Source: Actinokineospora fastidiosa
Lineage (GTDB): Bacteria > Actinomycetota > Actinomycetes > Mycobacteriales > Pseudonocardiaceae
Length of the DNA stretch: 64,000 bases
NCBI RefSeq assembly: GCF_014648415.1
Contig: NZ_BMRB01000001.1
Span: 248,001 to 312,000 of the forward strand
Direction: 5' to 3'
The first letter of the stretch is position 1. Each line of letters opens with the position of its first letter. The notes under the pieces were generated by a model that ran no database searches, was not told the origin of the DNA, and saw only the letters and a program-made list of their open reading frames with translations. Positions 1 through 9,862 of this stretch are shown here, in pieces. A program made the translations under genes and the position numbers.

Positions 1-2202
1 GTGGAGTCCGAAGCCGCGGCGACGGCGGCCGGGCAGGCCGCCGCGGCGCGGGAGCGGGCCAGGGCCGAGGCCGCGCTGGCCGACGGCCGCGCGCTGGCCG
101 ACCGGGTGCGCCGGGTGCGGCGGGCCCAGCAGGAACTGGCCGAGGTGGCCGCGCAGGCCGACGACCGGGCGGCGTGGGCCGACGAGCTGGGCGCGGCCCG
201 GCGCGCGGCGGGCGTGGTCGCCGCGGTGGACACCCTGCGGGCCGTGGAGCGCCAGGCGGAGGCCGCCGCCGAGTCCGAGCGCCACCGTGTGCGGGAGGCG
301 GTCGCGCTGGGCTGGACGGAGGCCGACCCGCCCCGCGCCGCGGCCAACGCGCTGCGCGAGGAGGCGGGCGAGCTGGCCGGTCTGGTCGCCGAGGCCGAGC
401 GCCAGCGCGACGACGAGGCCCGCCTCGCCGAACTGGACACCCGACTGTCCCGGACCGACTGGGACGCCCTGGGCGCCGAGGCCGACACGCTGACCGTCGC
501 CGTCGCCGAGGCCCGCGACGCCGTGGCGGACGCCGCCCGCGCCGCGGCCACTGTGGACGGCCTGCGGGCCGCAGCCGAGTCCGCGGCGACCGCCGTGCGC
601 CACGCCGCCGAGCTGCCCGCCGCCGAACGCGCGCTCGCCGAGGCCGTCGAGGCGCACGCCGCCGCGGTGGACGCTCACCAGGACGCGCGCGACCGCCTGC
701 TGGACGTGCGCCAGCGGCGGCTGGCCGGGATGGCCGCCGAGCTGGCCGCGATGCTGGACGGCCCGTGCCCGGTCTGCGGCTCGCTCGACCACCCCGCGCC
801 CGCGGCCGCCGCGGACGCCGTCTCCGCCGCCGACGAGGAACGCGCGCAGGAGGCCGAGCAGCGCGCGCTGCGGCTGCGCGACCGCGCGGCGGACGCGCTG
901 CGCCAGGCCCGCGGCGCGGTGGAGACCCTGCGCGACCGGCTCGCCGGGTGGGACGATCCCGTCACCGCCCATCAGAGCGCGAAGCAGGCGTGTGAGGCGG
1001 CCGAGCGGCTGGCCCGGCTGCACCCGGCCCGGGTCGCCGAGCTGGCGGCGCTGGAGCGCAAGGTCGAGGACGTGGGCAGGCGGCAGGCCCGGCTGGCCAA
1101 GGACGTGGCGTCGTGGCAGGCCGAGCGCGCCGAGGTCGCCGCCCGGGTCGCCGAGCGGGCGGTCCGGCTGGCGGCGGCCCGGGGCGCGTTCGCCTCGGTC
1201 GCCGAGCGGCGGACCCGGCTGCTGGAGCTGGGCGCGGCGCTCGACGCCGTCGCCGACGCCCGGGCGTTCACCGCGACGGTCGCCGAGCGGGTCGACGAGC
1301 AGCGGGCGGCGGTGGCCGACGCCGTGCTCCTGGCCGGGTTCGCCGACCTGCCCTCGGCCCTCGGCGCTGCCCGCGAGGACGAGATCATGGCCAAGCTGGA
1401 CACCCAGCTCGCGGACGCGCGGCTGCGCGAGTCCACCAACCAGGAGATCCTCGCCGACCCCGACCTGTGGGGCGTGGACGCCGACACGGTGGTCGACCTG
1501 CCGCCGCTGGTCGCCGCTGCGGACGCGGCGCGGGAGCGCGCCGAGGAGGCCGTGGCGGACGCGCGGGCCGCCGCGGCGCGGGCCGAGGCGCTGGCGGGCC
1601 TGACCGACCGGCTGCAGAAGGCCTGGCGCGACCTCGCGCCGCTCACCGCCGAGTTCGCCGAGCTGGACGCGCTGACCGACGTGGTGAACGGCCGGGGCCA
1701 GAACACCGCGCGCATGTCGCTGCGCGCGTACGTGCTGGCGGCCCGGCTGGAGGAGGTGGCCGTCGCCGCCACCGACCGGCTGCGCCGGATGACCCAGGGC
1801 CGCTACGCCTTCGTGCACTCCGACGAGGCGGGCGCCCGGGGCACGCGCGGCGGCCTCGGCCTGGACGTGCTGGACGACTTCACCGGGCGCGTGCGCTCGT
1901 CGAAGACGCTCTCCGGCGGCGAGTCGTTCGTCGCGTCGCTGGCGCTGGCCCTCGGCCTGGCCGACGTGGTGGCCGCCGAGACCGGCGGCGCCGTGCTGGA
2001 CACGCTGTTCGTCGACGAGGGTTTCGGCGCGCTCGACGCGGACACCCTGGACGACGTGATGTCCATCCTGGACGAGCTGCGCGCGGGCGGGCGGGTCGTC
2101 GGCGTGGTGTCGCATGTGGAGGAGCTGCGCCAGCGCATTCCGGTCCGGCTGCGGGTGCGCAAGGCGCGCACCGGCCCGACGCTGGAGCTGGTCAGCGGCT
2201 GA
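1..2202 (+). CDS. sbcC: SbcC-type exonuclease/SMC ATPase, C-terminal part (5' end outside window)
   Basis: This is the C-terminal 733 residues of an SbcC/Rad50-family ATPase. With SbcD the family forms a nuclease that processes DNA ends and hairpins. Long Ala/Glu/Arg-rich coiled coils flank a zinc hook, CPVC at residues 256-259 of the visible part. Near the C-terminus are the ABC signature LSGGES (about residue 638), a Walker B segment ending VDEGFG, and the D-loop region. The reading frame is open from base 1, so the N-terminal Walker A half and the true start lie upstream, where sbcD would be expected. The stop is followed five bases later by a long perfect hairpin. Confidence 0.93.
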   Translation: MESEAAATAAGQAAAARERARAEAALADGRALADRVRRVRRAQQELAEVAAQADDRAAWADELGAARRAAGVVAAVDTLRAVERQAEAAAESERHRVREAVALGWTEADPPRAAANALREEAGELAGLVAEAERQRDDEARLAELDTRLSRTDWDALGAEADTLTVAVAEARDAVADAARAAATVDGLRAAAESAATAVRHAAELPAAERALAEAVEAHAAAVDAHQDARDRLLDVRQRRLAGMAAELAAMLDGPCPVCGSLDHPAPAAAADAVSAADEERAQEAEQRALRLRDRAADALRQARGAVETLRDRLAGWDDPVTAHQSAKQACEAAERLARLHPARVAELAALERKVEDVGRRQARLAKDVASWQAERAEVAARVAERAVRLAAARGAFASVAERRTRLLELGAALDAVADARAFTATVAERVDEQRAAVADAVLLAGFADLPSALGAAREDEIMAKLDTQLADARLRESTNQEILADPDLWGVDADTVVDLPPLVAAADAARERAEEAVADARAAAARAEALAGLTDRLQKAWRDLAPLTAEFAELDALTDVVNGRGQNTARMSLRAYVLAARLEEVAVAATDRLRRMTQGRYAFVHSDEAGARGTRGGLGLDVLDDFTGRVRSSKTLSGGESFVASLALALGLADVVAAETGGAVLDTLFVDEGFGALDADTLDDVMSILDELRAGGRVVGVVSHVEELRQRIPVRLRVRKARTGPTLELVSG

Positions 2203-2206
2203 GGCT

Positions 2207-2249
2207 CCGGCGGTCCCGGGCAGGGCGTCTTGAGGCCCGGGACCGCCGG
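2207..2249 (+). terminator. Perfect 15-bp hairpin after sbcC
   Basis: Arms CCGGCGGTCCCGGGC (2207-2221) and its exact complement (2235-2249) enclose a 13-base loop. There is no real T-run (GTGTTC follows). It is therefore either a weak intrinsic terminator or a structured 3' end. It also sits just past the stop of the short reverse-strand ORF 2254-2358, so it could serve both strands. Confidence 0.6.
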
Positions 2250-2253
2250 GTGT

Positions 2254-2358
2254 TCAGGAGGTGTCGGCCGCGCGTGCCGTGTCGCGGCCGTCGGAGACGT
2301 CCACCGCGAACGGCGCCAGTGCGACCACTGGAGCAGCGAACAGGTGGTGCGGGGTCAT
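2254..2358 (-). CDS. Possible 34-residue peptide gene
   Basis: A short reverse-strand ORF starts with ATG at 2358. It is preceded by GGAGG four bases upstream, and the stop is at 2254-2256. The peptide begins MTPHHLFAAPVVALAPF and ends ARAADTS. It has a mildly hydrophobic N-terminal half and an acidic/basic C-terminal half, with no cysteine and no recognised domain. It lies alone between the sbcC terminator hairpin and the regulator gene at 2521, transcribed away from the latter. The strong ribosome site is the main argument for it. Its length makes chance possible. Confidence 0.4.
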   Translation of the reverse strand: MTPHHLFAAPVVALAPFAVDVSDGRDTARAADTS

Positions 2359-2478
2359 CGGGCCTCCAACCCGGGGTGGGACGCACGAAGCGTGCTGCGC
2401 CAACGGTTCCGGTCACAAGTGCCGCCGCGCGCCAAGCGGAGCGTTCAAGCCGCTTTACTGACGATGACCGCCCGCCTA

Positions 2479-2504
2479 CTGTGAACATTCACACCCGTTC
2501 ACAG
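2479..2504. promoter_or_regulatory. Inverted-repeat operator overlapping the regulator's leader
   Basis: CTGTGAAC (2479-2486) and GTTCACAG (2497-2504) are perfect 8-bp inverted arms with a 10-base spacer. A second, overlapping palindrome, GTGAACATTCAC, occupies 2481-2492. The right arm ends at the Shine-Dalgarno AGGAGGA of the gene at 2521. Binding here would block initiation or transcription, so negative autoregulation by the adjacent regulator is the simplest reading. This is inference. Confidence 0.55.
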
Positions 2505-2520
2505 CAGGAGGAACACCGTC

Positions 2521-3429
2521 GTGGACCCGCTGGCCGAAGCCCTGCGCCGCGGCCCGTTCCACGTCGCGCTGCGCACGGCGATCGAGACCCGCGGGCTGTC
2601 CCTGGCCCGGCTGCGCGCCCACCTGTCCCGGCTCGACGTGCGGGTGGCCGAGTCGACCCTGAGCTACTGGCAGCGCGGCCTGCGCCACCCCGACCCCCAG
2701 CACGCCCTCGGCGCGGTCCGGGCGCTGGAGACGGTGCTCGGGCTGCCCGCCGACTCGCTGGTCGTGCTGGTCGGGCCGCCCCAGCGCGGGCGCGCGCGCA
2801 AGCCCGCGACCTCCTACGCCGAGCTCGTCGTCGCCGGGACGACGACCAGGGACCTGCTGAGCGAGCTGGGCGTGCACCCGGAGCTGGTGAACGCCGACCT
2901 GGAGGTCCGGATGATCACCGAGCGGGTGACCCTGCGGTCGGACCGCTCGCAGGGCCGGGTCGAGACCCTGAACGTCTCCCGGGCGCACGCCGAGGGCATC
3001 GACCGCTACGTGGCCGTCTACCACGGCGAGTTCGGCGCGGACGGGTCGAAGGTGCGCATCACCGCCGGTGACGGGTGCAGGCTCGGCCGCGTCCGGCGCA
3101 AGGACCACGTCGTGGTGTTCGAGCTGGTCTTCGACCGCGTGCTCGCCAAGGACGAGATCGTGGTGCTGAGCTTCGCCGTCGACGACGAGACCGGCGAGCC
3201 CTGCCCCGGCTACTACCGGCTGTTCCGGGCGTCGAGCGGCCCGTACCTGCTGCAGTACGAGCTGCCCCCGGACAACCTGCCCGCGCGGCTGGTCCAGGAG
3301 GTCCGCAGCAACGACGCGCGCCCGCCGTCGCTGGCCCGCGAGCTGTACTGCGACCGCAACTGCGTGGTCAGCGCGTACTACCCGAGCATGGAGCCCGGGC
3401 TGGCGGGAATCGCCGTGGAGTGGGAGTGA
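2521..3429 (+). CDS. Helix-turn-helix (XRE-like) transcriptional regulator
   Basis: A 302-residue protein starts with GTG, nine bases after AGGAGGA. Residues about 15-80 look like an XRE-type helix-turn-helix (AIETRGLSLARLRAHLSR, then STLSYWQRG as the recognition-helix segment). The following about 220 residues are a mixed alpha/beta domain with no recognised ligand motif. Proteins with this layout are common in Pseudonocardiaceae and Streptomyces and are uncharacterised. The palindrome at 2479-2504 directly upstream suggests autoregulation. It stands alone and is followed 16 bases later by guaB1, so read-through into that gene is possible. Confidence 0.7.
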   Translation: MDPLAEALRRGPFHVALRTAIETRGLSLARLRAHLSRLDVRVAESTLSYWQRGLRHPDPQHALGAVRALETVLGLPADSLVVLVGPPQRGRARKPATSYAELVVAGTTTRDLLSELGVHPELVNADLEVRMITERVTLRSDRSQGRVETLNVSRAHAEGIDRYVAVYHGEFGADGSKVRITAGDGCRLGRVRRKDHVVVFELVFDRVLAKDEIVVLSFAVDDETGEPCPGYYRLFRASSGPYLLQYELPPDNLPARLVQEVRSNDARPPSLARELYCDRNCVVSAYYPSMEPGLAGIAVEWE

Positions 3430-3436
3430 GCGCTAG

Positions 3437-4879
<1,443 letters not shown>

Positions 4880-4900
4880 GCGGCCTGCCCCCGCGGTCGG

Positions 4901-6277
4901 CTACAGCGCGTGGTCCTCCAGCATCTCCGTGACCAGCGCCGCGATCGGCGAGCGCTCGCTGCGGGTCAGGGTGACGTGGGCGAACAGCGGGTGGCCCTTG
5001 AGCTTCTCGATCACCGCGGCGACCCCGTCGTGGCGGCCGACGCGCAGGTTGTCGCGCTGGGCGACGTCATGGGTGAGCACGACGCGGGAGTTCGTGCCCA
5101 GCCGCGAGAGGACGGTCAGCAGGACGTTGCGCTCCAGCGACTGCGCCTCGTCGACGATCACGAAGGAGTCGTGCAGCGAGCGGCCGCGGATGTGGGTCAG
5201 CGGCAGCACCTCCAGCATCTCCCGGCCGAGCACCTCCTCGATCACCGGCTTGCTGACCAGCGCGCCGAGCGTGTCGAAGACGGCCTGCGCCCAGGGCTGC
5301 ATCTTCTCGGTCTCGGAGCCGGGCAGGTAGCCGAGGTCCTGGCCGCCCACGGCGTACATCGGGCGGAAGACCACCACCTTGCGGTGCAGGTTGCGCTCCA
5401 GGACCGCCTCCAGCCCCGCGCACAGCGCCAGCGCCGACTTGCCGGTGCCCGCGCGTCCGCCGAGGGAGACGATGCCGATCTCCTGGTCGAGCAGCAGGTC
5501 GAGCGCGACGCGCTGCTCGGCGGAGCGCCCGTGCAGGCCGAAGGCCTCCCGGTCGCCGCGGACCAGCCGGACGCGCTTGTCGGCGGTGACCCGGCCCAGC
5601 GCGCTCTGGCCGCCCGCGTGCAGGCGCAGCCCGGTGTTGCACGGCAGGTCGGTCTCCACGCCGAAGTCGACCGGGTCGACGGTGTCCTCGGCGAAGAGGG
5701 TGTTGATGAAGTCCTGCGGGACGGTGAGGTCGGCCATGCCGGACCAGCCGGAGGTGACGACCTCGCCCGCGCGGTACTCGTCGGCGGCCAGGCCGACCGC
5801 GGCCGCCTTCACCCGCAGCGGGACGTCCTTGGTGACCAGCGTGACCTCGGGCGTCTCCGCGGCGAGGTTGAGCGCGCAGGCCAGGATGCGGGTGTCGTTG
5901 GCGTCGGTGCGGAAGCCCGCGGGCAGCACCGACGGGTCGGTGTGGTTGAGCTCGACGCGCAGCGTGCCGCCGGAGTCGCCGACCGGGACGGGGATGTCGA
6001 GGCGGCCGTGCTTGAGCCGCAGGTCGTCCAGGAGACGCAGGGTCTCCCGGGCGAACCAGCCGAGTTCGGGATGGTGCCGCTTGCCCTCCAGTTCGCTGAC
6101 GACCACGAGCGGGATGACCACCGAGTGCTCGGCGAACCGGGTCAGCGCCCAGGGGTCGGCGAGCAGGACCGACGTGTCGATGACATAGGTGCGGGGTGTT
6201 CCGCACTCCTCGTCGGCCTTCGGGGTGCGGGACGAGCCTGAGGACTGGCTGGCGGTGCGCCTGGACGATGCGGTCAC
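4901..6277 (-). CDS. phoH2: PhoH2-type PIN-PhoH ribonuclease/helicase
   Basis: A 458-residue two-domain protein. The N-terminal PIN-type nuclease domain (about residues 28-165) has the acidic motif VIDTSVLL with Asp34 and further acidic residues near FRTDANDTR. The C-terminal PhoH ATPase domain has Walker [10 protein letters not shown] at 273-281 and a Walker B-like VIVDEAQS. Mycobacterial PhoH2 (Rv1095) is an ATP-dependent RNA-unwinding ribonuclease. The GTG at 6277 is preferred over upstream starts: GAGGGAG lies just upstream, and the extra 93 residues would be low-complexity. No obvious partner phoAT gene is recognisable upstream. It converges with guaB1 across a 21-base gap. Confidence 0.9.
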   Translation of the reverse strand: MTASSRRTASQSSGSSRTPKADEECGTPRTYVIDTSVLLADPWALTRFAEHSVVIPLVVVSELEGKRHHPELGWFARETLRLLDDLRLKHGRLDIPVPVGDSGGTLRVELNHTDPSVLPAGFRTDANDTRILACALNLAAETPEVTLVTKDVPLRVKAAAVGLAADEYRAGEVVTSGWSGMADLTVPQDFINTLFAEDTVDPVDFGVETDLPCNTGLRLHAGGQSALGRVTADKRVRLVRGDREAFGLHGRSAEQRVALDLLLDQEIGIVSLGGRAGTGKSALALCAGLEAVLERNLHRKVVVFRPMYAVGGQDLGYLPGSETEKMQPWAQAVFDTLGALVSKPVIEEVLGREMLEVLPLTHIRGRSLHDSFVIVDEAQSLERNVLLTVLSRLGTNSRVVLTHDVAQRDNLRVGRHDGVAAVIEKLKGHPLFAHVTLTRSERSPIAALVTEMLEDHAL

Positions 6278-6578
6278 GGCAACTCCCTCGCGAACGCGGC
6301 ACCGCGTCCGCTCCTCGACGGGCCGGGCACCTGCCCCGGCGGGACCTTCTAGCGCGGTCCGCGGGGGCCGGGTGCCTGCCCCCTCGCCAGCTCGCTCACG
6401 ACCAGGGCCTCCCGGGTCGGGCCGCAATGGACACGACCCGACACTTCGGACGCTACCCGCGGGCGCCGACAATCGGCAGGCCGCCGCCCAGGTGATTTCC
6501 CGATTCGTCATCGAGGGGTCACATCTACGCCACGTGATCAGCGCGGGGGCGCGCAATCCGGCCAGGGATTGTACCAGG
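6278..6578. other. Intergenic region between phoH2 and the Z-prenyl synthase
   Basis: About 300 bases should contain the phoH2 promoter and leader on the reverse strand. An open frame continues upstream in the phoH2 frame to 6556, but its translation is Pro/Arg/Gly-rich with no domain and no good ribosome site. I treat it as chance. No hairpin terminator, repeat or RNA gene is evident. Confidence 0.5.
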
Positions 6579-7361
6579 CTAGGAGCCGAAACGGCGGTGG
6601 CGAATTCCGTAGGCGCGCAGTGCGCGCAGAAAGTCGGTGCGCCGGAAATCGGGCCAGTACGCCTCGCAGAAGTGGAACTCCGAATGCGCGGACTGCCACA
6701 GCAGGAATCCGGAGAGGCGCTGCTCGCCGGAGGTGCGGATCACCAGGTCGGGGTCCGGCTGGCCGGAGGTGTAGAGGTGCTCGGCGATGTGGTCGACGGT
6801 CAGCACCTCGGCCAGCTCCTCGATGCTGGTGCCCTCCTCGGCGTGCTGCTGCAGCAGCTTGCGCACGGCGTCGGCGATCTCCCGGCGGCCGCCGTAGCCG
6901 ACGGCGATGTTGACCTCCATGCCGGTGCGCCCCTCGGCCCTGGTCCGCCCGGCCGCGGCGACGAGCCGGTCCGCCGTCTCCTTGGGCAGGATGTCGAGCG
7001 CGCCGATGAGCCGCAGCCGCCAGGGCAGGCCCGGCTCGGCCAGCTCGTCGACGACGTCGCCGATGATCTCCAGCAGCGGCGCCAGCTCGCTGGCCGGGCG
7101 GGTGAGGTTGTCGGTGGAGAGCAGCCACAGGGTCACGACCTCGACCCCGGCCTCGTCGCACCAGCCGAGCAGGTCGGCGATGCGCTGCGCGCCCACCCGG
7201 TGGCCGTCGTTGACGTCGGTGAACCCGGCCTCCCGCGCCCACCTGCGGTTGCCGTCCAGCATGACCCCGACGTGCCGGGGGATCTTGCCGCCCGCCTGCT
7301 GGAAGAGGCGTTTCTCGTAGAGGCCGTACACGACATCGGCAACGCGCCTGCGAAGACTCAC
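6579..7361 (-). CDS. Cis-(Z-)isoprenyl diphosphate synthase, likely short-chain type
   Basis: A 260-residue member of the undecaprenyl-diphosphate synthase family. It condenses isopentenyl diphosphate onto an allylic primer in cis configuration. The hallmark [10 protein letters not shown] carries the catalytic Asp36, and the C-terminal region has the conserved [16 protein letters not shown] and substrate-binding arginines. The size and the neighbouring genes (HlyIII, DUF255 protein, phoH2) match M. tuberculosis Rv1086, a (2Z,6E)-farnesyl diphosphate synthase. A decaprenyl/undecaprenyl product cannot be excluded from sequence. GTG 7361 is chosen; an extension to 7418 would run into the promoter and start of the divergent gene. 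Confidence 0.9.
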   Translation of the reverse strand: MSLRRRVADVVYGLYEKRLFQQAGGKIPRHVGVMLDGNRRWAREAGFTDVNDGHRVGAQRIADLLGWCDEAGVEVVTLWLLSTDNLTRPASELAPLLEIIGDVVDELAEPGLPWRLRLIGALDILPKETADRLVAAAGRTRAEGRTGMEVNIAVGYGGRREIADAVRKLLQQHAEEGTSIEELAEVLTVDHIAEHLYTSGQPDPDLVIRTSGEQRLSGFLLWQSAHSEFHFCEAYWPDFRRTDFLRALRAYGIRHRRFGS

Positions 7362-7401
7362 GGCCTGCCAGGGTACCCGTGCCGGGTGCACACTGGGTGG
7401 C

Positions 7402-7815
7402 GTGCATTCGGACCTCACCGTTGTCGAACGACTTCTTCACGAATCCCGCACAGTCGCCGTGGTCGGGCTGAGCACCGATCCCCGGCGGCCCAGCCACGGG
7501 GTGGCCAGGTACCTGGTTTCCGCGGGCCTGACGGTGTATCCGGTCAATCCCGGCATCACGTCGTGGGAGGGCCTGCCCGCCTACGCCACGCTCGCCGACG
7601 TGCCGGGCCACATCGACATCGTGGACGTCTTCCGCCGCCCCGAGCACGCCCCCGAGGTCGCCCGCGACGCGGTGGCCGTCGGCGCGGGCGCGCTGTGGCT
7701 GCAACTGGGCGTGATCAGCGAGGAGGCCGCGTCGATCGCCGCGGAGGGCGGGCTGGACGTGGTGATGGACCGCTGCCTGGCGGTGGAGCACCGGGAGGTC
7801 GTGGGGTGGTCGTGA
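7402..7815 (+). CDS. CoA-binding-domain protein (YccU-like)
   Basis: A 137-residue single-domain Rossmann-fold protein. The N-terminus has the nucleotide-binding turn VAVVGLSTDPRRPSHGVARYL and the family motif VYPVNPG. Next come VDVFRRPEHAPEV, ALWLQLGV and a C-terminal DRCLAVEH. These are typical of the small CoA_binding_2 family, whose physiological role is not established. It starts with GTG 40 bases from the divergent prenyl synthase, so the two promoters must be packed together. It may be cotranscribed with the HlyIII gene 46 bases downstream. Confidence 0.82.
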   Translation: MHSDLTVVERLLHESRTVAVVGLSTDPRRPSHGVARYLVSAGLTVYPVNPGITSWEGLPAYATLADVPGHIDIVDVFRRPEHAPEVARDAVAVGAGALWLQLGVISEEAASIAAEGGLDVVMDRCLAVEHREVVGWS

Positions 7816-7861
7816 CCGCACCCACAGGCCACGGCGCCTACCGTGCCGTAACCTCGACCGC

Positions 7862-8530
7862 GTGACCGCTGCCCAGACGGACCGGCCTCGCCCGACCAAG
7901 CCCCGCCTGCGCGGGGTGATCCACTTCTGGTCCTTCTTCGTGTCGCTGGCCACCGGCGCCGCGCTGATCGCGCTGGCCGCCACGGTGTCCCCCATCGCCG
8001 TCCTGGCCACGTCGGTCTATGGAGCGACCGTGCTGGGCCTGTTCGGCGTGAGCGCCCTGTACCACCGCCGTTGGTGGGTGTCGGAGACAGCGCGCACGTG
8101 GATGAAGCGGCTGGACCACTCGATGATCTTCCTCTTCATCGCGGGCACCTACACCCCGTTCTCCCTGCTGGCGATGTCCAAGCCCACGGGATATGTCGTG
8201 CTGGGCATCGTCTGGGGAGGCGCGATCCTCGGCGTGGCCCTGAAACTCCTCTGGCCCCACGCCCCCCGCTGGCTGGGCACCCCGATCTACATCGCCCTGG
8301 GCTGGGTGGCGGTCTTCGTCCTCCCGGAACTGCTCCAGAACGCAGGAGTGGCCGCCCTGGTCCTCCTCCTGGTAGGCGGCCTGTTCTACACGGTCGGCGC
8401 GATCTTCTACGCCACGAAGTGGCCCAACCCCTGGCCCACAGTCTTCGGCCACCACGAGTTCTTCCACGCCGCCACGGTATTGGCCGCCCTCTGCCACTAC
8501 ATCGCGATCTGGTTCGCCCTGTTCCCCTAG
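7862..8530 (+). CDS. Hemolysin III (HlyIII/PAQR) family membrane protein
   Basis: A 222-residue polytopic membrane protein with about seven hydrophobic segments. It carries the family histidines and motifs: SALYHRRWW near residue 65, LDHSMIFLFIAGTYTPF around 85-100, and HHEFFHAATVLAA near the C-terminus. Bacterial HlyIII/TrhA proteins are integral membrane proteins of the PAQR fold that influence membrane lipid homeostasis. Haemolysis is a historical label. It matches Rv1085c in the conserved mycobacterial neighbourhood. The GTG start has only a weak ribosome site, so leaderless or coupled translation is possible. Confidence 0.9.
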   Translation: MTAAQTDRPRPTKPRLRGVIHFWSFFVSLATGAALIALAATVSPIAVLATSVYGATVLGLFGVSALYHRRWWVSETARTWMKRLDHSMIFLFIAGTYTPFSLLAMSKPTGYVVLGIVWGGAILGVALKLLWPHAPRWLGTPIYIALGWVAVFVLPELLQNAGVAALVLLLVGGLFYTVGAIFYATKWPNPWPTVFGHHEFFHAATVLAALCHYIAIWFALFP

Positions 8531-8589
8531 CGGCGGATTGCTGGTTTGGAACATGTCGTAGGCCGTGGTGAGGCCGTGCGTCATTCGGG

Positions 8590-9324
8590 TTATTGAGGCT
8601 TCCGGGCCTCCACCAGCACTCGGCGGCTGTGGGAGAGGAAGCTGCCGGTTGCCGTTATGTGGTCATGCATGTCGCGTAGGCGGTCGCGGTAGCGGGGGAT
8701 GGTGAAGTCGGGGACCGTCCAGATGACCTTGCGGAGGAAGTGGGCCACGGCGGCCACGTCGAAGAACTCGACGCGGAGGGTGGCTTCCCGCAGGGTGATC
8801 ACGTCGAGTGGCGCTAGGGCTCGGCGTAGGTGGTCGGTGGTTGACGGTGGAGGGGGCAACGAACCCAGGAAGAACTCGGACAGCTCGCGGTTCGTGCCCG
8901 CGCCGATCTGTTGGGTGAGGACGGTGCCGCCGGGGCGGAGGACGCGGATGACCTCCGGCCACGAGGTGTGGGTCGGGTGGGGGCTGGTGACGAGGTCCAG
9001 CGACTCCCCGCGGAAGGGCAGGCATGCTCCTTCCGCCACCTGGATCACCACCGCGTCCGGGAGGTTGCGGCGGGCCACGCGCACGTTCGGCGGCCAGGTC
9101 TCGGTGGCGAACAGCAGCCTCGGGCGCCGACGGGCCTCGGAGACGACCTCGCCGCCGCCGGTCTGGAGGTCGGCGGCGGCGGTCGCCCGCGAGAGCCGGT
9201 CGGCCAGCAGCGCCGAGTAGCGCCACGGGGGGCGTTCCTCCGTCGCCCTGCCGTCGAACCAGGAGAAGTCCCAGCCCTCGGTGGGGACGGCGGCCGCCTC
9301 CGCCAGGAGGGCCTCGAAGCTCAC
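8590..9324 (-). CDS. SAM-dependent methyltransferase (class I)
   Basis: A 244-residue class I methyltransferase-like protein. The N-terminal 80 residues include DFSWFDGRATEERPPW. The core contains LLFATETWPPNVRVA at the position of motif I, VIQVAEGACLPF (motif II/acidic region), LDLVTSPHPTHTSWPEVIRVLRPGGTVLTQQ (motif IV and post-motif) and a C-terminal beta hairpin region. Motif I lacks a glycine-rich DxGxG, so SAM binding is inferred from overall layout. GTG 9324 overlaps the stop of the upstream acetyltransferase by four bases (GTGA), indicating translational coupling. Substrate unknown. Confidence 0.8.
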   Translation of the reverse strand: MSFEALLAEAAAVPTEGWDFSWFDGRATEERPPWRYSALLADRLSRATAAADLQTGGGEVVSEARRRPRLLFATETWPPNVRVARRNLPDAVVIQVAEGACLPFRGESLDLVTSPHPTHTSWPEVIRVLRPGGTVLTQQIGAGTNRELSEFFLGSLPPPPSTTDHLRRALAPLDVITLREATLRVEFFDVAAVAHFLRKVIWTVPDFTIPRYRDRLRDMHDHITATGSFLSHSRRVLVEARKPQ

Positions 9325-9851
9325 TCGATCAGTTCGCCTTCCAGCATGCTCATCACGTACACGTCGTGCCACTTGCCGTTGCGGCGGAAGGCCTCGCGGA
9401 GCTTGCCCTCCTCCACGAACCCGATCTTGCGGTACACGTGCCGCGCGCGCTCGTTCTCGTCGACGACCGACAGCTCGATGGCGTGCAGGCGCATGAACTC
9501 GAAGCCGAAGCGGCACATCAGGCGCAGGGCCTCGGTGCCGTAGCCGCCGTCCCAGCAGTCCTTCTCGCCGATGTAGACGTCCAGTTCGGCGCGCGCGGTC
9601 TCCGGGGTGGCGTCGCGCAGGACGATGACGCCGATGAGCCTGCCCTCCGCGATCGTCTCGATGCCGAAGACCGTGCGCTCGAAGGAGTTCGCGGGGCGGT
9701 CGGCCCAGCGCTTGCGGATGGCGGCCAGCGGCTCCGGGTAGATGCCCGTCAGCCAGGTCACCACCTCGGGGTCGTTGTGCCAGCGCCAGACGGTGTCGGC
9801 GTCCTCGGGCTCCATGGCGCGCAGACGCACGAGTCTGCCGGTCAGCGACAC
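9321..9851 (-). CDS. GNAT-family N-acetyltransferase (RimJ/RimL-like)
   Basis: A 176-residue GNAT acetyltransferase. It opens with LVRLRAMEPEDADTVWRWHNDPEV, typical of the RimJ/RimL/SpeG-like branch. The acetyl-CoA-binding stretch is IGEKDCWDGGYGTEALRLM, followed by NERARHVYRKIGFVEEG. The GTG start at 9851 has GAGGAGAC seven bases upstream. The stop overlaps the downstream methyltransferase start, and the upstream gene ends 11 bases before, so three reverse-strand genes (10399 to 8590) form one operon. The substrate (protein N-terminus or small molecule) cannot be told. Confidence 0.88.
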   Translation of the reverse strand: MSLTGRLVRLRAMEPEDADTVWRWHNDPEVVTWLTGIYPEPLAAIRKRWADRPANSFERTVFGIETIAEGRLIGVIVLRDATPETARAELDVYIGEKDCWDGGYGTEALRLMCRFGFEFMRLHAIELSVVDENERARHVYRKIGFVEEGKLREAFRRNGKWHDVYVMSMLEGELIE

Positions 9852-9862
9852 AACGGTCTCCT

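Noticed and set aside
1113-3071. Long forward frame crossing sbcC and the regulator gene
   Set aside because: Arg/Gly/Pro-rich translation typical of a shadow frame in high-G+C DNA; it runs through two real genes with clear motifs.
6278-6556. N-terminal extension of PhoH2 by 93 residues
   Set aside because: The extension is low-complexity Pro/Gly/Arg, lacks a ribosome site, and the internal GTG at 6277 has GAGGGAG and gives the family length.
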